A stretch of DNA of 64,000 nucleotides, from the NCBI GenBank assembly GCA_963701675.1, contig OY969623.1, forward strand, positions 5,270,001 to 5,334,000, in the 5' to 3' direction. Of this stretch, positions 42,530 through 51,717 are shown piece by piece; position 1 is the stretch's first letter; each line of letters opens with the position of its first letter. The translations under genes were made by a program, and so were the position numbers. The DNA is from G963701675 sp963701675. GTDB lineage: Bacteria; Planctomycetota; Planctomycetia; Gemmatales; Gemmataceae. The notes under the pieces were generated by a model. The model saw only the letters and a list, made by a program, of their open reading frames with translations. It was not told the origin of the DNA and made no database searches.

Positions 42530-44281
42530 TTACGATGGCGGTGCGATAGTAAATGGCCGCGGGGAGACCGCAACGGCATTGCCGAACGCCGTATGCATCG
42601 TGAAACGCAAGAAACCAAGCGACGTGGTAGGCGTTTGCAGTGGAATTTGCCACTGATACCGGCCGTTGTTCTTTAGGTTCGTTGCCACGGGAAGCCATGG
42701 TCCCGCGGGACCCGTTGTTGAAAGGTCAATCGAAACCGTCGTTCGCCGAACGAACTGCGGCACGGCCGCATGCCAATCTATAAAGCGTACGGAGCCCACA
42801 ATAAGTTTCTCCCCGCCGCGCGGAGAGTCCGGGTAGATCGAAAGCTCTGTTGGCACCGAACTTTCGACGAAAACGCGTGGCCGATTGCGGGCATTGAAGG
42901 ACGAACTACCTTCTGCAGCCACAACGCCAATATCCGGAAATCCGTTGTGATCAACATCGGTTCCAACGCGGAAAGCGGCGTAGCCATATATGCCCGGCGT
43001 GCTGAATGATGACATCACCGTCCAATTTCCGGCGCCGTCACCCGCGTAAACCGTGATCAGGCCTTTCGCAAATGCAATCAAGTCGCCGTTGCCGTCCCGG
43101 TCCATGTCGGCAATCTGCGTTACCTCATTCTGCCCGCTCGTCGGAAGTCCTGAAGAGATGTTCTGCCAAACACCATTCGACACCCACGACCAGACGTGCA
43201 AGCCGCCGCCCGCGACATATGCCAGGTCATCACGGCCGTCGCGATTCACATCACCTAGCGAAAGCCCCAATCGGCCGATGCCGCCTGGTGCGGGAAGATT
43301 GCCATCGCCCAGTTGAAAGGTCCCTTGGCCGTCGCCAAGGTATACCGTTCCGGCTGCGTGCCCCGATGCAAAGTCCGCATTTCCATCGCCGTTGACGTCG
43401 CCAAAGAAAAAGTTGTTACGGGTATTGCCGCCTAGAAAACCGAAGCTTTGCGTCCAGGTTCCGTTTCCATTGTTTCGATAGATGTGTACCCCAGAGCAGC
43501 AACCGAAGGAAACGGATCCGACGTCGAGATCACCGTCGTTGTCGATATCAGCAAAATCGGTCTCGAACATGCCGTAGTCTTCGCCGCTGGTTGCCAGGCC
43601 GTCGTCCCACGGCGTCCAATTCTGCCCGGTGCCGTTGCCCAAGGCAACCTCGATCAGTTGGTCGCCGAAGTCGGTGCTGGAATAGTCGTGGTGCATGGAA
43701 TACCCAATATCCATCACCGTATCGCCGTTGACATCGCCGAGCGCTACGCCGCCGTAACCGAAGTTCCCTGACTCGACGAGCGACCAGTTTCCGAGCCGGT
43801 TACCGAACCAGACCATGATGCCGTTTTCGGTTGCGTTGATGTTCGGGGCCCCATGGTCCCCGATGCTGACCAGGTCGGCATACCCGTCGTGGTTTACATC
43901 GCCAAATTCGATCTCCGTATTGCCTTTTTCCATCGTCGGAACTTGCAGGCCGTTGGAGTACTCGAGATACGTCAGCGACCGGCCGTCGTAGTCGAAGTTC
44001 GGTCGATGAAACGACACTGACGGGTTTCTGGCGTCCGTCGGCTGAACCGCGGGCGTGTCACTTAGTACGGACAACCGTGGCGAAGCCGGCGTCAGGTTCA
44101 GCGAATCCGAGGTTGGGGGTCGTACCAAGCCAGGACCGGCAGCCGGTGATACTGACCGTACGGGTCGAACAAGATCTCCCAGCGATTCCAATTCGAGTGC
44201 AAGCGAAAGTACTAGTTGATTCGGTACGTGCCGAGATTCCAATGGCTCGAGTCGCAGGATGCAAGATAGGAACTGTCTCAT
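42530..44281 (-). CDS. FG-GAP/VCBS repeat surface protein (unlinked to the triplet)
   Basis: 583 residues. N-terminal motif LRLEPLESRHVPNQL is the planctomycete surface-protein type. Propeller loops include DVNHDGYAD, DVNGDTVMD, DIDNDGDLD, DVNGDGNAD, DVNRDGRDD and DMDRDGNGD, so about six to seven blades. The final ~110 residues form another beta domain (STTGPAGPWLPVATNLKNNG). It is only distantly related to the three FG-GAP proteins at 192-5905. Start ATG 44281 has only a weak GAGA upstream. Ligand unknown. Confidence 0.83.
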   Translation of the reverse strand: MRQFLSCILRLEPLESRHVPNQLVLSLALELESLGDLVRPVRSVSPAAGPGLVRPPTSDSLNLTPASPRLSVLSDTPAVQPTDARNPSVSFHRPNFDYDGRSLTYLEYSNGLQVPTMEKGNTEIEFGDVNHDGYADLVSIGDHGAPNINATENGIMVWFGNRLGNWSLVESGNFGYGGVALGDVNGDTVMDIGYSMHHDYSSTDFGDQLIEVALGNGTGQNWTPWDDGLATSGEDYGMFETDFADIDNDGDLDVGSVSFGCCSGVHIYRNNGNGTWTQSFGFLGGNTRNNFFFGDVNGDGNADFASGHAAGTVYLGDGQGTFQLGDGNLPAPGGIGRLGLSLGDVNRDGRDDLAYVAGGGLHVWSWVSNGVWQNISSGLPTSGQNEVTQIADMDRDGNGDLIAFAKGLITVYAGDGAGNWTVMSSFSTPGIYGYAAFRVGTDVDHNGFPDIGVVAAEGSSSFNARNRPRVFVESSVPTELSIYPDSPRGGEKLIVGSVRFIDWHAAVPQFVRRTTVSIDLSTTGPAGPWLPVATNLKNNGRYQWQIPLQTPTTSLGFLRFTMHTAFGNAVAVSPRPFTIAPPS

Positions 44282-44300
44282 GTGAGTGGTATCTCGGCGG

Positions 44301-45182
44301 TTATTTTACGGCCTTTGCTTGATTGCCGGCCAGGTGTTCCTTAAGGGCCCGCAAAAACAGTGGGTGAAATACAACGCCGAAATGGTCGCCGCCCGGAACG
44401 ACCACAACGCGCAGAGCCGGCGCGTGTTTTTTTAGAAGGTCGACGCTGGCCTTGAACGGATCCCGGTCGCCGATGACGGCCAACAACGGCACTTGAACTG
44501 TCTTCAAGTCTTCGTCAGCGATCTCCAGCTTTTCGTCGAGGGAACTTCGGATCAACGCCGCCATCGCTTTGACGTCGTTTGCGGACTGAAGATACTTGTT
44601 GACGAATGCAACTTGACTATCGTCGGGTTTTCGACGCCCGTCGCCGCTCAACCAATAGATCAGCGGCGCGAACCCGCGACCATCCTCCAGCGCCTTCGCC
44701 AGCTCAGCCAACATCGGCTCCCGCGACGGTCGCATGAGCCCCATGCCTCCCAAAGCCACTGACAAAACGCGGTCGGGATGTGTCGTCACTAGTTTGAGCG
44801 CGATCAACCCACCCATGGAATAACCGACGACATGTGCCTTCTCAATTTTCAAATGGTCGAGCAAGCGAACGGCGTCCTCGACGAGTTCCAGGCCGTAACC
44901 CTTCGGGTCGTGCGGTTTTTCGCTCTGACCATGGCCGCGATTATCGATCGCAATGACGCGGTAGTCCTTGGCGAGCGATTTGACGATGCCGGGGAGCACC
45001 CATTGAGTTGCGCTGTTGATGGCGAACCCGTGAATCAAGAGCACCGGCTCGCCTTGTCCATCAAGCGTGTAGTGGATTCGGGTTCCGTTCGATTCGAAGA
45101 ATCCGTCGGCGCCCTGCGCCTCGTTGAATGCCGGTGAAAAGACGAAGAGCGTCGCAAGAAAGAACGGAAAAAGTGCACGCAT
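44301..45182 (-). CDS. Secreted alpha/beta hydrolase
   Basis: 293 residues. Signal peptide MRALFPFFLATLFVFSPAF; hydrolase fold with oxyanion segment LLIHGFAINS, nucleophile elbow VVGYSMGGLIALK (Ser), acid in VIGDRDPFK and His in PGGDHFGVV. The triad is complete. Such enzymes cleave esters, lactones or C-C bonds; the substrate is unknown. ATG 45182 begins the signal peptide; ATG 45191 is possible. Lies 19 bases upstream of the FG-GAP gene on the same strand. Confidence 0.86.
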   Translation of the reverse strand: MRALFPFFLATLFVFSPAFNEAQGADGFFESNGTRIHYTLDGQGEPVLLIHGFAINSATQWVLPGIVKSLAKDYRVIAIDNRGHGQSEKPHDPKGYGLELVEDAVRLLDHLKIEKAHVVGYSMGGLIALKLVTTHPDRVLSVALGGMGLMRPSREPMLAELAKALEDGRGFAPLIYWLSGDGRRKPDDSQVAFVNKYLQSANDVKAMAALIRSSLDEKLEIADEDLKTVQVPLLAVIGDRDPFKASVDLLKKHAPALRVVVVPGGDHFGVVFHPLFLRALKEHLAGNQAKAVK

Positions 45183-45275
45183 GTATTGCATCTCGACAAT
45201 CGTCAGGGACAAAGGGCCGTCGTTACTCTTGTATCCGCTGGCGCATTCGAGTGCAACGCCGAGTGCCAAAAAAGA

Positions 45276-45334
45276 AACGAGCCGGGATCGCCCGCGATCC
45301 ACCGCGAAGGGATCGCCGACGATTCCGGCTCGTT
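45276..45334 (-). terminator. Intrinsic terminator after the small secreted protein gene
   Basis: A 10-bp stem (45276-45285 with 45325-45334), followed on the minus strand by TTTCTTTTTT. It lies just past the stop of the gene ending at 45350. The long loop can form extra internal pairs (GATCGC repeats). Confidence 0.65.
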
Positions 45335-45349
45335 AAGTTCCACCGAAAA

Positions 45350-45748
45350 CTACGGCTTCTTTAGCGTGCCGTCGAGCACCACCCAGCAAAGGGGCGAGAA
45401 GATTGTAACATTGTGTCCGTCCTTGGCACGAAACACGAAATCACCGTCTTCGGTGTCGAGATGTATCGATGCTCGGCCGTCGACCAGTTGCACCATTGCC
45501 ACGGCCCGCCAGTTGATCAACACAGTCACTTCGTCATCGACCGTGATTCCGTCCAGATCGACGTCCAGACGCATGCTACCATCGTTCGTGTCAAGTTCCC
45601 ACGTCACGCGTCCGGAGGCCGTCGGATCCGCTTCGTTGGCGTTGAGCTTGGCGAAGAGTTTGAAGACGGCCGCGTCGGCAGTGGCCGGCAAACTGAGTAA
45701 ACATCCGATCGCCGCGAGGGCAACCATCTGAAGTGGCTTGCGAATCAT
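45350..45748 (-). CDS. Small secreted protein of unknown function
   Basis: 132 residues. ATG 45748 has GGAGG 6 bases upstream and begins a clean signal peptide (QMVALAAIGCLLSLPATADA). The mature part is beta-rich and acidic: LNANEADPTASGRVTWELDT, DVDLDGITVDDEVTVLINW, ending WVVLDGTLKKP. I do not recognise a family. Isolated by its own terminator. Confidence 0.7.
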   Translation of the reverse strand: MIRKPLQMVALAAIGCLLSLPATADAAVFKLFAKLNANEADPTASGRVTWELDTNDGSMRLDVDLDGITVDDEVTVLINWRAVAMVQLVDGRASIHLDTEDGDFVFRAKDGHNVTIFSPLCWVVLDGTLKKP

Positions 45749-45932
45749 ACTATTCCTCCGTTTGAGACGTCGCCCCGCAGCGGGGCAATGACTAATGGGA
45801 ACCATGCAACGCGGGATTGACATCCTTTCTAATGGATGCGACCTCTACCGTCGAGGTCATCCGCTGTCTTCGTCTAATACTGCCCGCATCTTTCCGGACA
45901 AATGAGTGGAATGCGAATTCTATTTCGCGATT

Positions 45933-46970
45933 TCAGATCCATCGCCGCCATCGGAAAAACAAGAAGGATGTGACGCCTGTAAGGACCATGAGGCCGAGAG
46001 CAAATGGATAGCCGTACCGCCAGTCCTTCTCCGGCAGCACCTCGAAGTTCATACCGTAGACACCCGCAATCAGCGTCATTGGCAACACCACCGTGGAAAT
46101 CATCGTCAACACCTTCATGATTTCGTTGAGTTTGTTGGATGCCGCTGCCAGGTGCGTTTGCATGAGATCGGACACCATCTCGCGGGAGGTTTCAACCAAT
46201 TCGGTGAAACGAACCAAGTGATCGTAGACATTGCGATAGTAAACGGTCTCCCGGTCTTCGATGAGTGTAAACTCGCCGCGCGCCAATCGAGCCAAGACTT
46301 CACGTTCGTGCACCAGCGTCTTTCGCAACACGACGATCTCTCGCTTTAGCTGCAACAAACTCACCAGCAATTGCTGGCTGGGTTTACCAAAAACTTGCGT
46401 TTCCGCTGCATCGAGCGCTTCCTGGAAGTGATCGAGCGCGACGGCATAGCCATCGACCGTCGAATCCAAGATGACGTGAAAGAGATAATCCGGACCGCGG
46501 TCCGCGTGGGCTTCGTGGCGGCGAAGGAACATTCGACAATCTTCCACGCAGGCATCGGGTTCGTAATGGTGCGTGATGAGAAGCCGTTCGGTCAGCACGG
46601 CACTCAGTTGCGTTGTCGGAGGCACTTCCGTAGTTGCCATGCCGTTCTCCACGCTCCGCAATGCCTCCAAGAAGCGATTGCCGAGAGGGTTGACGATTAC
46701 GAACAGGTAATCGGAGAACTCCTCCGCCTTCGGAAAATGAGGGTGCGAACCGGGGAACCGGCGTTGTCGGGTGATGTCTTCCAGTGTAAGCGGATGAACG
46801 CGAAAGAATTCCTCAAAAACCAGGCGTTCTTCATCTTCGCTCGGCTGAGAAAGATCGATCCAGCAAATCCCCCCTGCCGTGCGCACTTCGGCGAGATGCT
46901 TTCGGAAACTCTCCGAATCGTAGGTTTGACTCGATTTGGTGGCCGGGTTCCAGCAATGCACGGCGATCAT
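45933..46970 (-). CDS. corA: CorA family magnesium/divalent cation transporter
   Basis: 345 residues. A long N-terminal cytoplasmic domain (ICWIDLSQPSEDEERLVFEE; HPLTLEDI), helical stalk (VLRKTLVHEREVLARL) and two C-terminal helices with the diagnostic pore motif YGMNFE at the end of the first. Family members form pentameric Mg2+ or Co2+ channels. No ribosome site is evident at ATG 46970. The following 220 bp, up to the divergent PAC2 gene, is non-coding. Confidence 0.92.
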   Translation of the reverse strand: MIAVHCWNPATKSSQTYDSESFRKHLAEVRTAGGICWIDLSQPSEDEERLVFEEFFRVHPLTLEDITRQRRFPGSHPHFPKAEEFSDYLFVIVNPLGNRFLEALRSVENGMATTEVPPTTQLSAVLTERLLITHHYEPDACVEDCRMFLRRHEAHADRGPDYLFHVILDSTVDGYAVALDHFQEALDAAETQVFGKPSQQLLVSLLQLKREIVVLRKTLVHEREVLARLARGEFTLIEDRETVYYRNVYDHLVRFTELVETSREMVSDLMQTHLAAASNKLNEIMKVLTMISTVVLPMTLIAGVYGMNFEVLPEKDWRYGYPFALGLMVLTGVTSFLFFRWRRWI

Positions 46971-47190
46971 GCTTCAGCGGCCCGAATGCTTGAAAAGAAT
47001 GCGCTTAGGTCTTCGCTAACGATCTTACATTTCGGGTCTACAGCGACCACCGACCGGTGGATGTCGATTGAGTTTCCCATACTTGGCTTTCGTGTGCGCA
47101 GAAAAAATTGAGTCATGGCATCAGACGTTGTACAAAGACAACGGAGTCGTGAATGACACCGTAATTCGAAATCCCCATTGATGGTGAGAC

Positions 47191-48120
47191 ATGGCGGAGG
47201 CGCTGCAACTTCGACAACCATGGTTGGTGGCGGTTTGGCCTGGAATGGGAAACGTTGCGCTGAACGCCGGCGTTTACTTGTTGTCGAAGCTGGACATGAA
47301 CTTGATCGCGGAGTTCGAAACCAGTGATCTGTTTGACGTCGATTACGTCGAAGTGAGAAAAGGCCTTATTCAAAAAGCCCGCCGGCCCCATAATCGCTTT
47401 TTCCTTTGGACCGATCCGAACAAGGCTCATGATTTGGTTGTGTTTCTCGGTGAGGCCCAGCCGCCCATCGGAAAATATGCATTCTGCCGGCAATTGATGG
47501 CTTACGCGCGCCAAAACGGAATCGAGCGCGTCTTCACCTTTGCCGCCATGGCCACGCAGATGCACCCGACGGACCGCTCACGTGTCTTCGGCGCCGCCAC
47601 GGATTCGGAAACCGTCCAGGAATTGCAACGGTTGGAACTCGAACTCCTGGAGGACGGCCAGATCGGCGGGCTGAACGGAATCCTCCTGGGCGCGGCGGCG
47701 GAAAGCGCCGTGCCCGGCGCGTGTCTCTTGGGCGAGATACCCCACATTTTCAGCCAGCTGCCGTTTCCCAAAGCCTCATTGGCGATTCTGGAAGTTTTCA
47801 CGACGATTACCGGGCTCGAACTCGATTTCACCGAACTGGCGGAGCAGGCCAAAATGACGGAGGAACGGCTTGAGGAATTGCTCACACAAGTTCAAAAATC
47901 GTTCGGCGAAAACGCGCCGACCGAAGAGGAGTCAGTGAGCGAACCCGTTGTCGAAGAACCACGACTTTCACCGGAAGACGAACGCCGGATCAACACGCTT
48001 TTCTCGCAAGCCGCCCGGCATCGTTCCAAAGCCTTCGAACTAAAACAGGAGCTAGATCGGCTCGGAGTGTTCAAAGATTACGAAGACCGATTCCTCGATC
48101 TATTCAAGAAGCCGGAATGA
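47191..48120 (+). CDS. PAC2 family protein (proteasome assembly chaperone-like)
   Basis: 309 residues. WLVAVWPGMGNVALNAGVYL at the N-terminus, GVNG-like GLNGILLGAAAE in the middle and the FPKASLAILEVFTTITGLELD segment match PAC2/ATP-grasp-superfamily proteins, which in bacteria are of uncertain function. The C-terminal ~80 residues are charged and probably coiled. No proteasome genes are nearby. ATG 47191 has GGTGAG upstream. Confidence 0.82.
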   Translation: MAEALQLRQPWLVAVWPGMGNVALNAGVYLLSKLDMNLIAEFETSDLFDVDYVEVRKGLIQKARRPHNRFFLWTDPNKAHDLVVFLGEAQPPIGKYAFCRQLMAYARQNGIERVFTFAAMATQMHPTDRSRVFGAATDSETVQELQRLELELLEDGQIGGLNGILLGAAAESAVPGACLLGEIPHIFSQLPFPKASLAILEVFTTITGLELDFTELAEQAKMTEERLEELLTQVQKSFGENAPTEEESVSEPVVEEPRLSPEDERRINTLFSQAARHRSKAFELKQELDRLGVFKDYEDRFLDLFKKPE

Positions 48121-48141
48121 CGCCTCTTGCCTCCCGCGATT

Positions 48142-49983
48142 TCATAGCGAAGTTCGGATGTGTCGGAGATGCGAGTGCAGGTCATGCACGCGATGATAGC
48201 GCTTCCACGGATTCTTGCGCAGACACCGTAGGCAGAGGGACGCCAACCCCGGAGTCACTTCGGGGTTGAGCGATGCTGGGGTGACCGGCTCTTGCACGCT
48301 GACTTGTTCCTTTACTTCCCGCGCGGTCGCGCCGGCAAACGGTGCCTGTCCCGTCAGCAATTCGTATAGGATCATCCCGAGACCGTAAATATCCGTGTTG
48401 AAGTTCGGTTCTGCATTCGGGTCACGGATTACTTCGGGCGCCAGGTAGCCGACGCCGCCGGGCGCATCGTTGTCGTTCGACGCTGTCGCAATGAACAGTG
48501 CGCCCGTCACATGAAAGTCGACAAGGCGAGGGATACCGTCGGCCGCCAATAGAACATTGTTCGGCTTTAGGTTCCCGTGCACTACGCCCTGCCGGTGCAG
48601 GTAGCTGACAAGTTCCGCCAGTTGTTCGACGACAAGGAGCATATCCTTTATGCGACTTGCTTTGTTTTTGTTCTTTTTGGAGCGAGGGTGCGGAACTAGA
48701 TTCGCCGCTGCCAGGCTGCCTTGCGGCATGTAATCGACGGCAACATAGGGAGCACCGTCCCACCAGCCAGCACGATGAACGCGGATGATCTGCGGATGCG
48801 CCAGTAGGGACCACGTCTCGGCTGCGCGACTGAGTCGGGCCTCCCAATCTTCACGCGTGCAAATTCCCGTCTCGAACACCTTCAGCGCCACGGGTTGCTT
48901 GAGCGGACCGTACAGACAATGGTAAACGGTGCTCCGCGATCCGCGCCCGATCTCGCCGATGATCTGAAATCCGTCGCGTTCAGCAAGTCTCGCCAGACGT
49001 TCCACGTCACCGAGCGGTACGGCCGCTACGGGCTTTCCTTCCAAGAACCGTGCCAAATCATCCGCCAACTCGGCCGCGCTGGCGAACCGCTTCGACGCCT
49101 GTTTTTCCAGACACTTAAGACAGATCGACTCGAGATCGCGTGGCACATCGGGGCGCAATCGTGTGGGCCGCGCCGGCTCGTCTCGCAGCACCTGCTGGAT
49201 CGTCTCGTTCCATGTTTCCGCCAAGAACGGAGGCCGGCCGGTAAGCAACTCGTACAAGATGGCGCCCAGAGCATAAACATCGACCTCCGGGCCGAGCTCG
49301 TGCACCCGACCGTCGGCCTGTTCCGGCGCCATGTAGCGCGCGGTGCCCAAGACCGCCCCTTCCTGAGTGAACGCAGTGCTCTCGTTGTCGAGCCGCTTGG
49401 CCAAGCCGAAGTCAGTGATTTTCGGAATAGTTGTCAGTTGCCAGTTGTCAGTTGTCGGTGGTCTCCGGGCAGCATCTCGACTAGCAACTGATAACTGACA
49501 ACTGACAACTGACATGAGGATATTCGCCGGTTTCAGGTCGCGGTGGATGATCTTTCTTTCGTGGGCATGCTGGACGGCGACGGCGAGTGCGCGGATCAGG
49601 GCGGCCACTTCCGCGACGGGGTGGGGCTGACCCGCGATGCGTTGCGCCAGGCTGCCGCCTTCGATGAGTTCCATGGCAAAGTACGGCAGCCCAGCATTCT
49701 CACCTATCTCGTAGATCTCCACGATGTTCGGATGTCGCATGCGCGCCGCGGCTTCGGCTTCGATCCGGAATCGGCCACGATCCTGTGGACCGGCGAGGGC
49801 GCCGTCGCGGATCATCTTGAGCGCGACGAGCCGTTTCCATCCGACTTGCCGTGCCTTATACACAACACCCATGCCGCCGCGCCCGAGCTCTTCGAGAATC
49901 TCATAGCCGGGAACGGTTGGCCATTCGGGTGAAACCGACGCACCGCGGTTCGTCCAATCGGTTGTGGCGGAGGGGTCGGTCAA
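48142..49983 (-). CDS. Tandem serine/threonine kinase plus pseudokinase with in-frame palindromic insertion
   Basis: 613 residues, no membrane helix. Kinase 1: LGRGGMGVVYKAR, VALKMI, catalytic IIHRDLKPANIL, and DFGLAKRL are all present. Between HRDLKPANIL and DFG there are ~30 extra residues (SVVSCQLSVASR...NWQLTTIP) encoded by the palindromic repeat at 49430-49513. Kinase 2 (from about 330): GEIGRGSRSTVYHC and VALKVF remain, but HRD is HGN (VVHGNLKPNNVLL) and DFG is DFH, so it is probably inactive. Start is TTG 49983 with GAGGA 6 bases upstream. Possible role: a cytosolic regulatory kinase sensing through its pseudokinase half. Confidence 0.85.
   Translation of the reverse strand: MTDPSATTDWTNRGASVSPEWPTVPGYEILEELGRGGMGVVYKARQVGWKRLVALKMIRDGALAGPQDRGRFRIEAEAAARMRHPNIVEIYEIGENAGLPYFAMELIEGGSLAQRIAGQPHPVAEVAALIRALAVAVQHAHERKIIHRDLKPANILMSVVSCQLSVASRDAARRPPTTDNWQLTTIPKITDFGLAKRLDNESTAFTQEGAVLGTARYMAPEQADGRVHELGPEVDVYALGAILYELLTGRPPFLAETWNETIQQVLRDEPARPTRLRPDVPRDLESICLKCLEKQASKRFASAAELADDLARFLEGKPVAAVPLGDVERLARLAERDGFQIIGEIGRGSRSTVYHCLYGPLKQPVALKVFETGICTREDWEARLSRAAETWSLLAHPQIIRVHRAGWWDGAPYVAVDYMPQGSLAAANLVPHPRSKKNKNKASRIKDMLLVVEQLAELVSYLHRQGVVHGNLKPNNVLLAADGIPRLVDFHVTGALFIATASNDNDAPGGVGYLAPEVIRDPNAEPNFNTDIYGLGMILYELLTGQAPFAGATAREVKEQVSVQEPVTPASLNPEVTPGLASLCLRCLRKNPWKRYHRVHDLHSHLRHIRTSL
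49430..49513 (-). repeat. Palindromic CAGTTGTCAGTTG-type repeat inserted in a kinase gene
   Basis: Left arm 49430-49457 is built of GTTGTCAGTTG units; right arm about 49483-49513 has the complementary CAACTGACAACTGAC units, forming an imperfect long hairpin. It keeps the frame of the kinase gene and adds about 30 Ser/Gln/Leu/Thr-rich residues. It resembles small mobile palindromes that lodge in coding genes, such as Rickettsia palindromic elements. Confidence 0.7.
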
Positions 49984-50100
49984 GGTTCGTCCTCGTCGTC
50001 GGCGAATCCACTTCGAGTGTAGCGCTGCCTGTCGGGCCTTGCAAGCTCCGCCGCCGACTATGGATGGGAGAAATGGAATCGCGAGACAGGATTGCCAAAA

Positions 50101-50171
50101 CTACCCGGCCAGGATTCGAACCTGGACAAAGAGAGCCAAAATCTCTTGTGCTACCGTTACACTACCGGGTA
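50101..50171 (-). tRNA. tRNA-Gln (anticodon TTG)
   Basis: The minus strand folds as a complete cloverleaf: 7-bp acceptor (50165-50171 with 50102-50108), D arm GTGT/GCAC, anticodon stem AGAGA/TCTCT around loop TTTTGGC with anticodon TTG, four-base variable region and T arm CCAGG-TTCGAAT-CCTGG. The discriminator base is G. The 3' CCA is not encoded. The accessory region begins just beyond its 5' side. Confidence 0.95.
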
Positions 50172-50249
50172 TTTTTCACGGCTTTTCGCCGCTTCCAACA
50201 ATTCTCGTTGAAGTTACAACGATAACTTTCTGGGCCTTCTTAGGCAGCT

Positions 50250-50690
50250 CTAGGTCGCGTTAGGTTCGGTTTGGCAGCCATTTGTTCCGCCATTGTTCGG
50301 CGGCGACACGTCATTAGGTCGAGCGAAGGAGCCGCATGCTTCCTCATTGTAAGCGATGGCTGCCTCCCATTCATCATCGAAATATCCTACGAAGTGCGCC
50401 CTCCACGCCAGCTGAATGCGAATCGCCATTTGTTGTACCGCTTGCAGAAGGACACGCCCTTGAAGGGTGAGGTTCCACCACAGCTGCTCCCTGTTCTGCT
50501 GGTCTCGGCATTTGTGCACAGGCGGAGGTTTAGCTTTCCGTGGTCGAGGGTGTCGCCGAAGATGTGATCCCCGTACTGGTCGTGCTTCGCACCAAGAATC
50601 AGTCGGTTAGGCCGAACGTCCGAATCACAACCAGAAATAGCATTTCAGCCTGAAGCTCTTCGGCAAGCCGATAATCCACGCGAACATCTC
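50250..50690 (-). pseudogene. Decayed HNH-AP2 endonuclease gene
   Basis: Minus-strand fragments in different frames line up with one gene of the mobile HNH/AP2 type. First comes DHIFGDTLDHGKLNLRLCTN, the HNH end with N-L-R-x-C-T. Then SPFKGVSFCKRYNKWRFAFS, an AP2 beta-sheet start. After a frame change comes VGYFDDEWEAAIAYNEEA and SFARPN, the AP2 end. Further upstream IIGLPKSFRL resembles the segment before HNH. Stops and frame changes show it is dead. Such free-standing homing-type endonucleases are common in phages and mobile DNA; this one lies next to tRNA-Gln. Confidence 0.7.
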
Positions 50691-50721
50691 GCGCGACGGC
50701 TGGCGTCAACGCAACAGCAAT

Positions 50722-51717
50722 CTACGAAGGTTTTTCGGGACCAGCTAAGAGCATTTCGAGAACTACGCGGAACATCGTCATTTCACTTGAGTTCGCTTGA
50801 TCCTTGAGCCGTACGCGTCCTTCGATCACAAGTCGCGAGGGAGTAACTTTGGGAAGAAGAAAGCGGAAATCTCCTCCGGCAAGGGCTTCTGGCGTACCAA
50901 GCGAAATTGGCTCTGCATTGGTGAGCTCGATTGAAACGACGTCATGCTCGGATATGGGTGTGTCGAAAAGATGTAACTCACAATTGGCTGCCAACGGAGT
51001 CAAAACGGCAGTTACTTCCTTTTCATAGTGGCTCGTCGAATTCGACACGGCGTACCAAATTCCGCGGTAATAAATCAGACCCTGTTCCGACTCCTTTGCT
51101 TTGGAACTCTCGCCCATTGGTGCCAGGAAAAGAGCCTGTGCATATTCGGGCTGCATTTCCCTAATCATTGGCTGCTTGAGGTGGCCTTCTAGAGAGTCTC
51201 GAACTTGCTCCATAAGCTCGCGAGTTGTGCGTCTATGCTGTCCTAGTTCGCGTGCTGCCAGGTCCATGGCTCTATCTACCGCATCGATCCAGAAGCGAGT
51301 AAGGTTGTCGCTGATTTCGTCGCGAAAAGCCTTGAGTTGTTCCGGACAAAGGCAGAGCCAAGCGAGTTCGCCGTCGTCAAACAGCTCGGGGCCAGATTGC
51401 AGCAGGCGTTTCACCCGGTCAGGAGGTATTTGATCTTCGTAAGGCATAACCGGAAAGTGAAGTCCCTCAAGGTGCTTAAGGTGTAGCTGCAAATATGCGG
51501 GGTCCGCAAGAGCTCGCTGGATACCATCGACAATAATCTTGCGTTCGTCAGCGCGGTCCTTGAGCCAATCTGCGAGTAAGCGACGCGAGGATAGAACGTC
51601 GTTGGGGGGGTCTTTCAGAACAAGGCGTAAGTTAGTAACAGCCGATGTAAATTGATTGCTGAGCTTTAGACCGGTTCTCTCGGGTCCGCTTGGTTCCGGA
51701 AATGCTACTTGGTCCAT
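50722..51717 (-). CDS. Hypothetical protein of the sigma-like operon
   Basis: 331 residues, soluble, no signal. N-terminal half is helical with many charged residues (LKDRADERKIIVDGIQRALA, and a repeated acidic/aromatic region DGELAWLCLCPEQLKAF). The C-terminal half is beta-rich (YYRGIWYAVSNSTSHYEKEV). The start overlaps the end of the sigma-like gene by 13 bases, so the two are coupled. I do not recognise a family. An anti-sigma or effector role is conceivable but unsupported. Confidence 0.65.
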   Translation of the reverse strand: MDQVAFPEPSGPERTGLKLSNQFTSAVTNLRLVLKDPPNDVLSSRRLLADWLKDRADERKIIVDGIQRALADPAYLQLHLKHLEGLHFPVMPYEDQIPPDRVKRLLQSGPELFDDGELAWLCLCPEQLKAFRDEISDNLTRFWIDAVDRAMDLAARELGQHRRTTRELMEQVRDSLEGHLKQPMIREMQPEYAQALFLAPMGESSKAKESEQGLIYYRGIWYAVSNSTSHYEKEVTAVLTPLAANCELHLFDTPISEHDVVSIELTNAEPISLGTPEALAGGDFRFLLPKVTPSRLVIEGRVRLKDQANSSEMTMFRVVLEMLLAGPEKPS

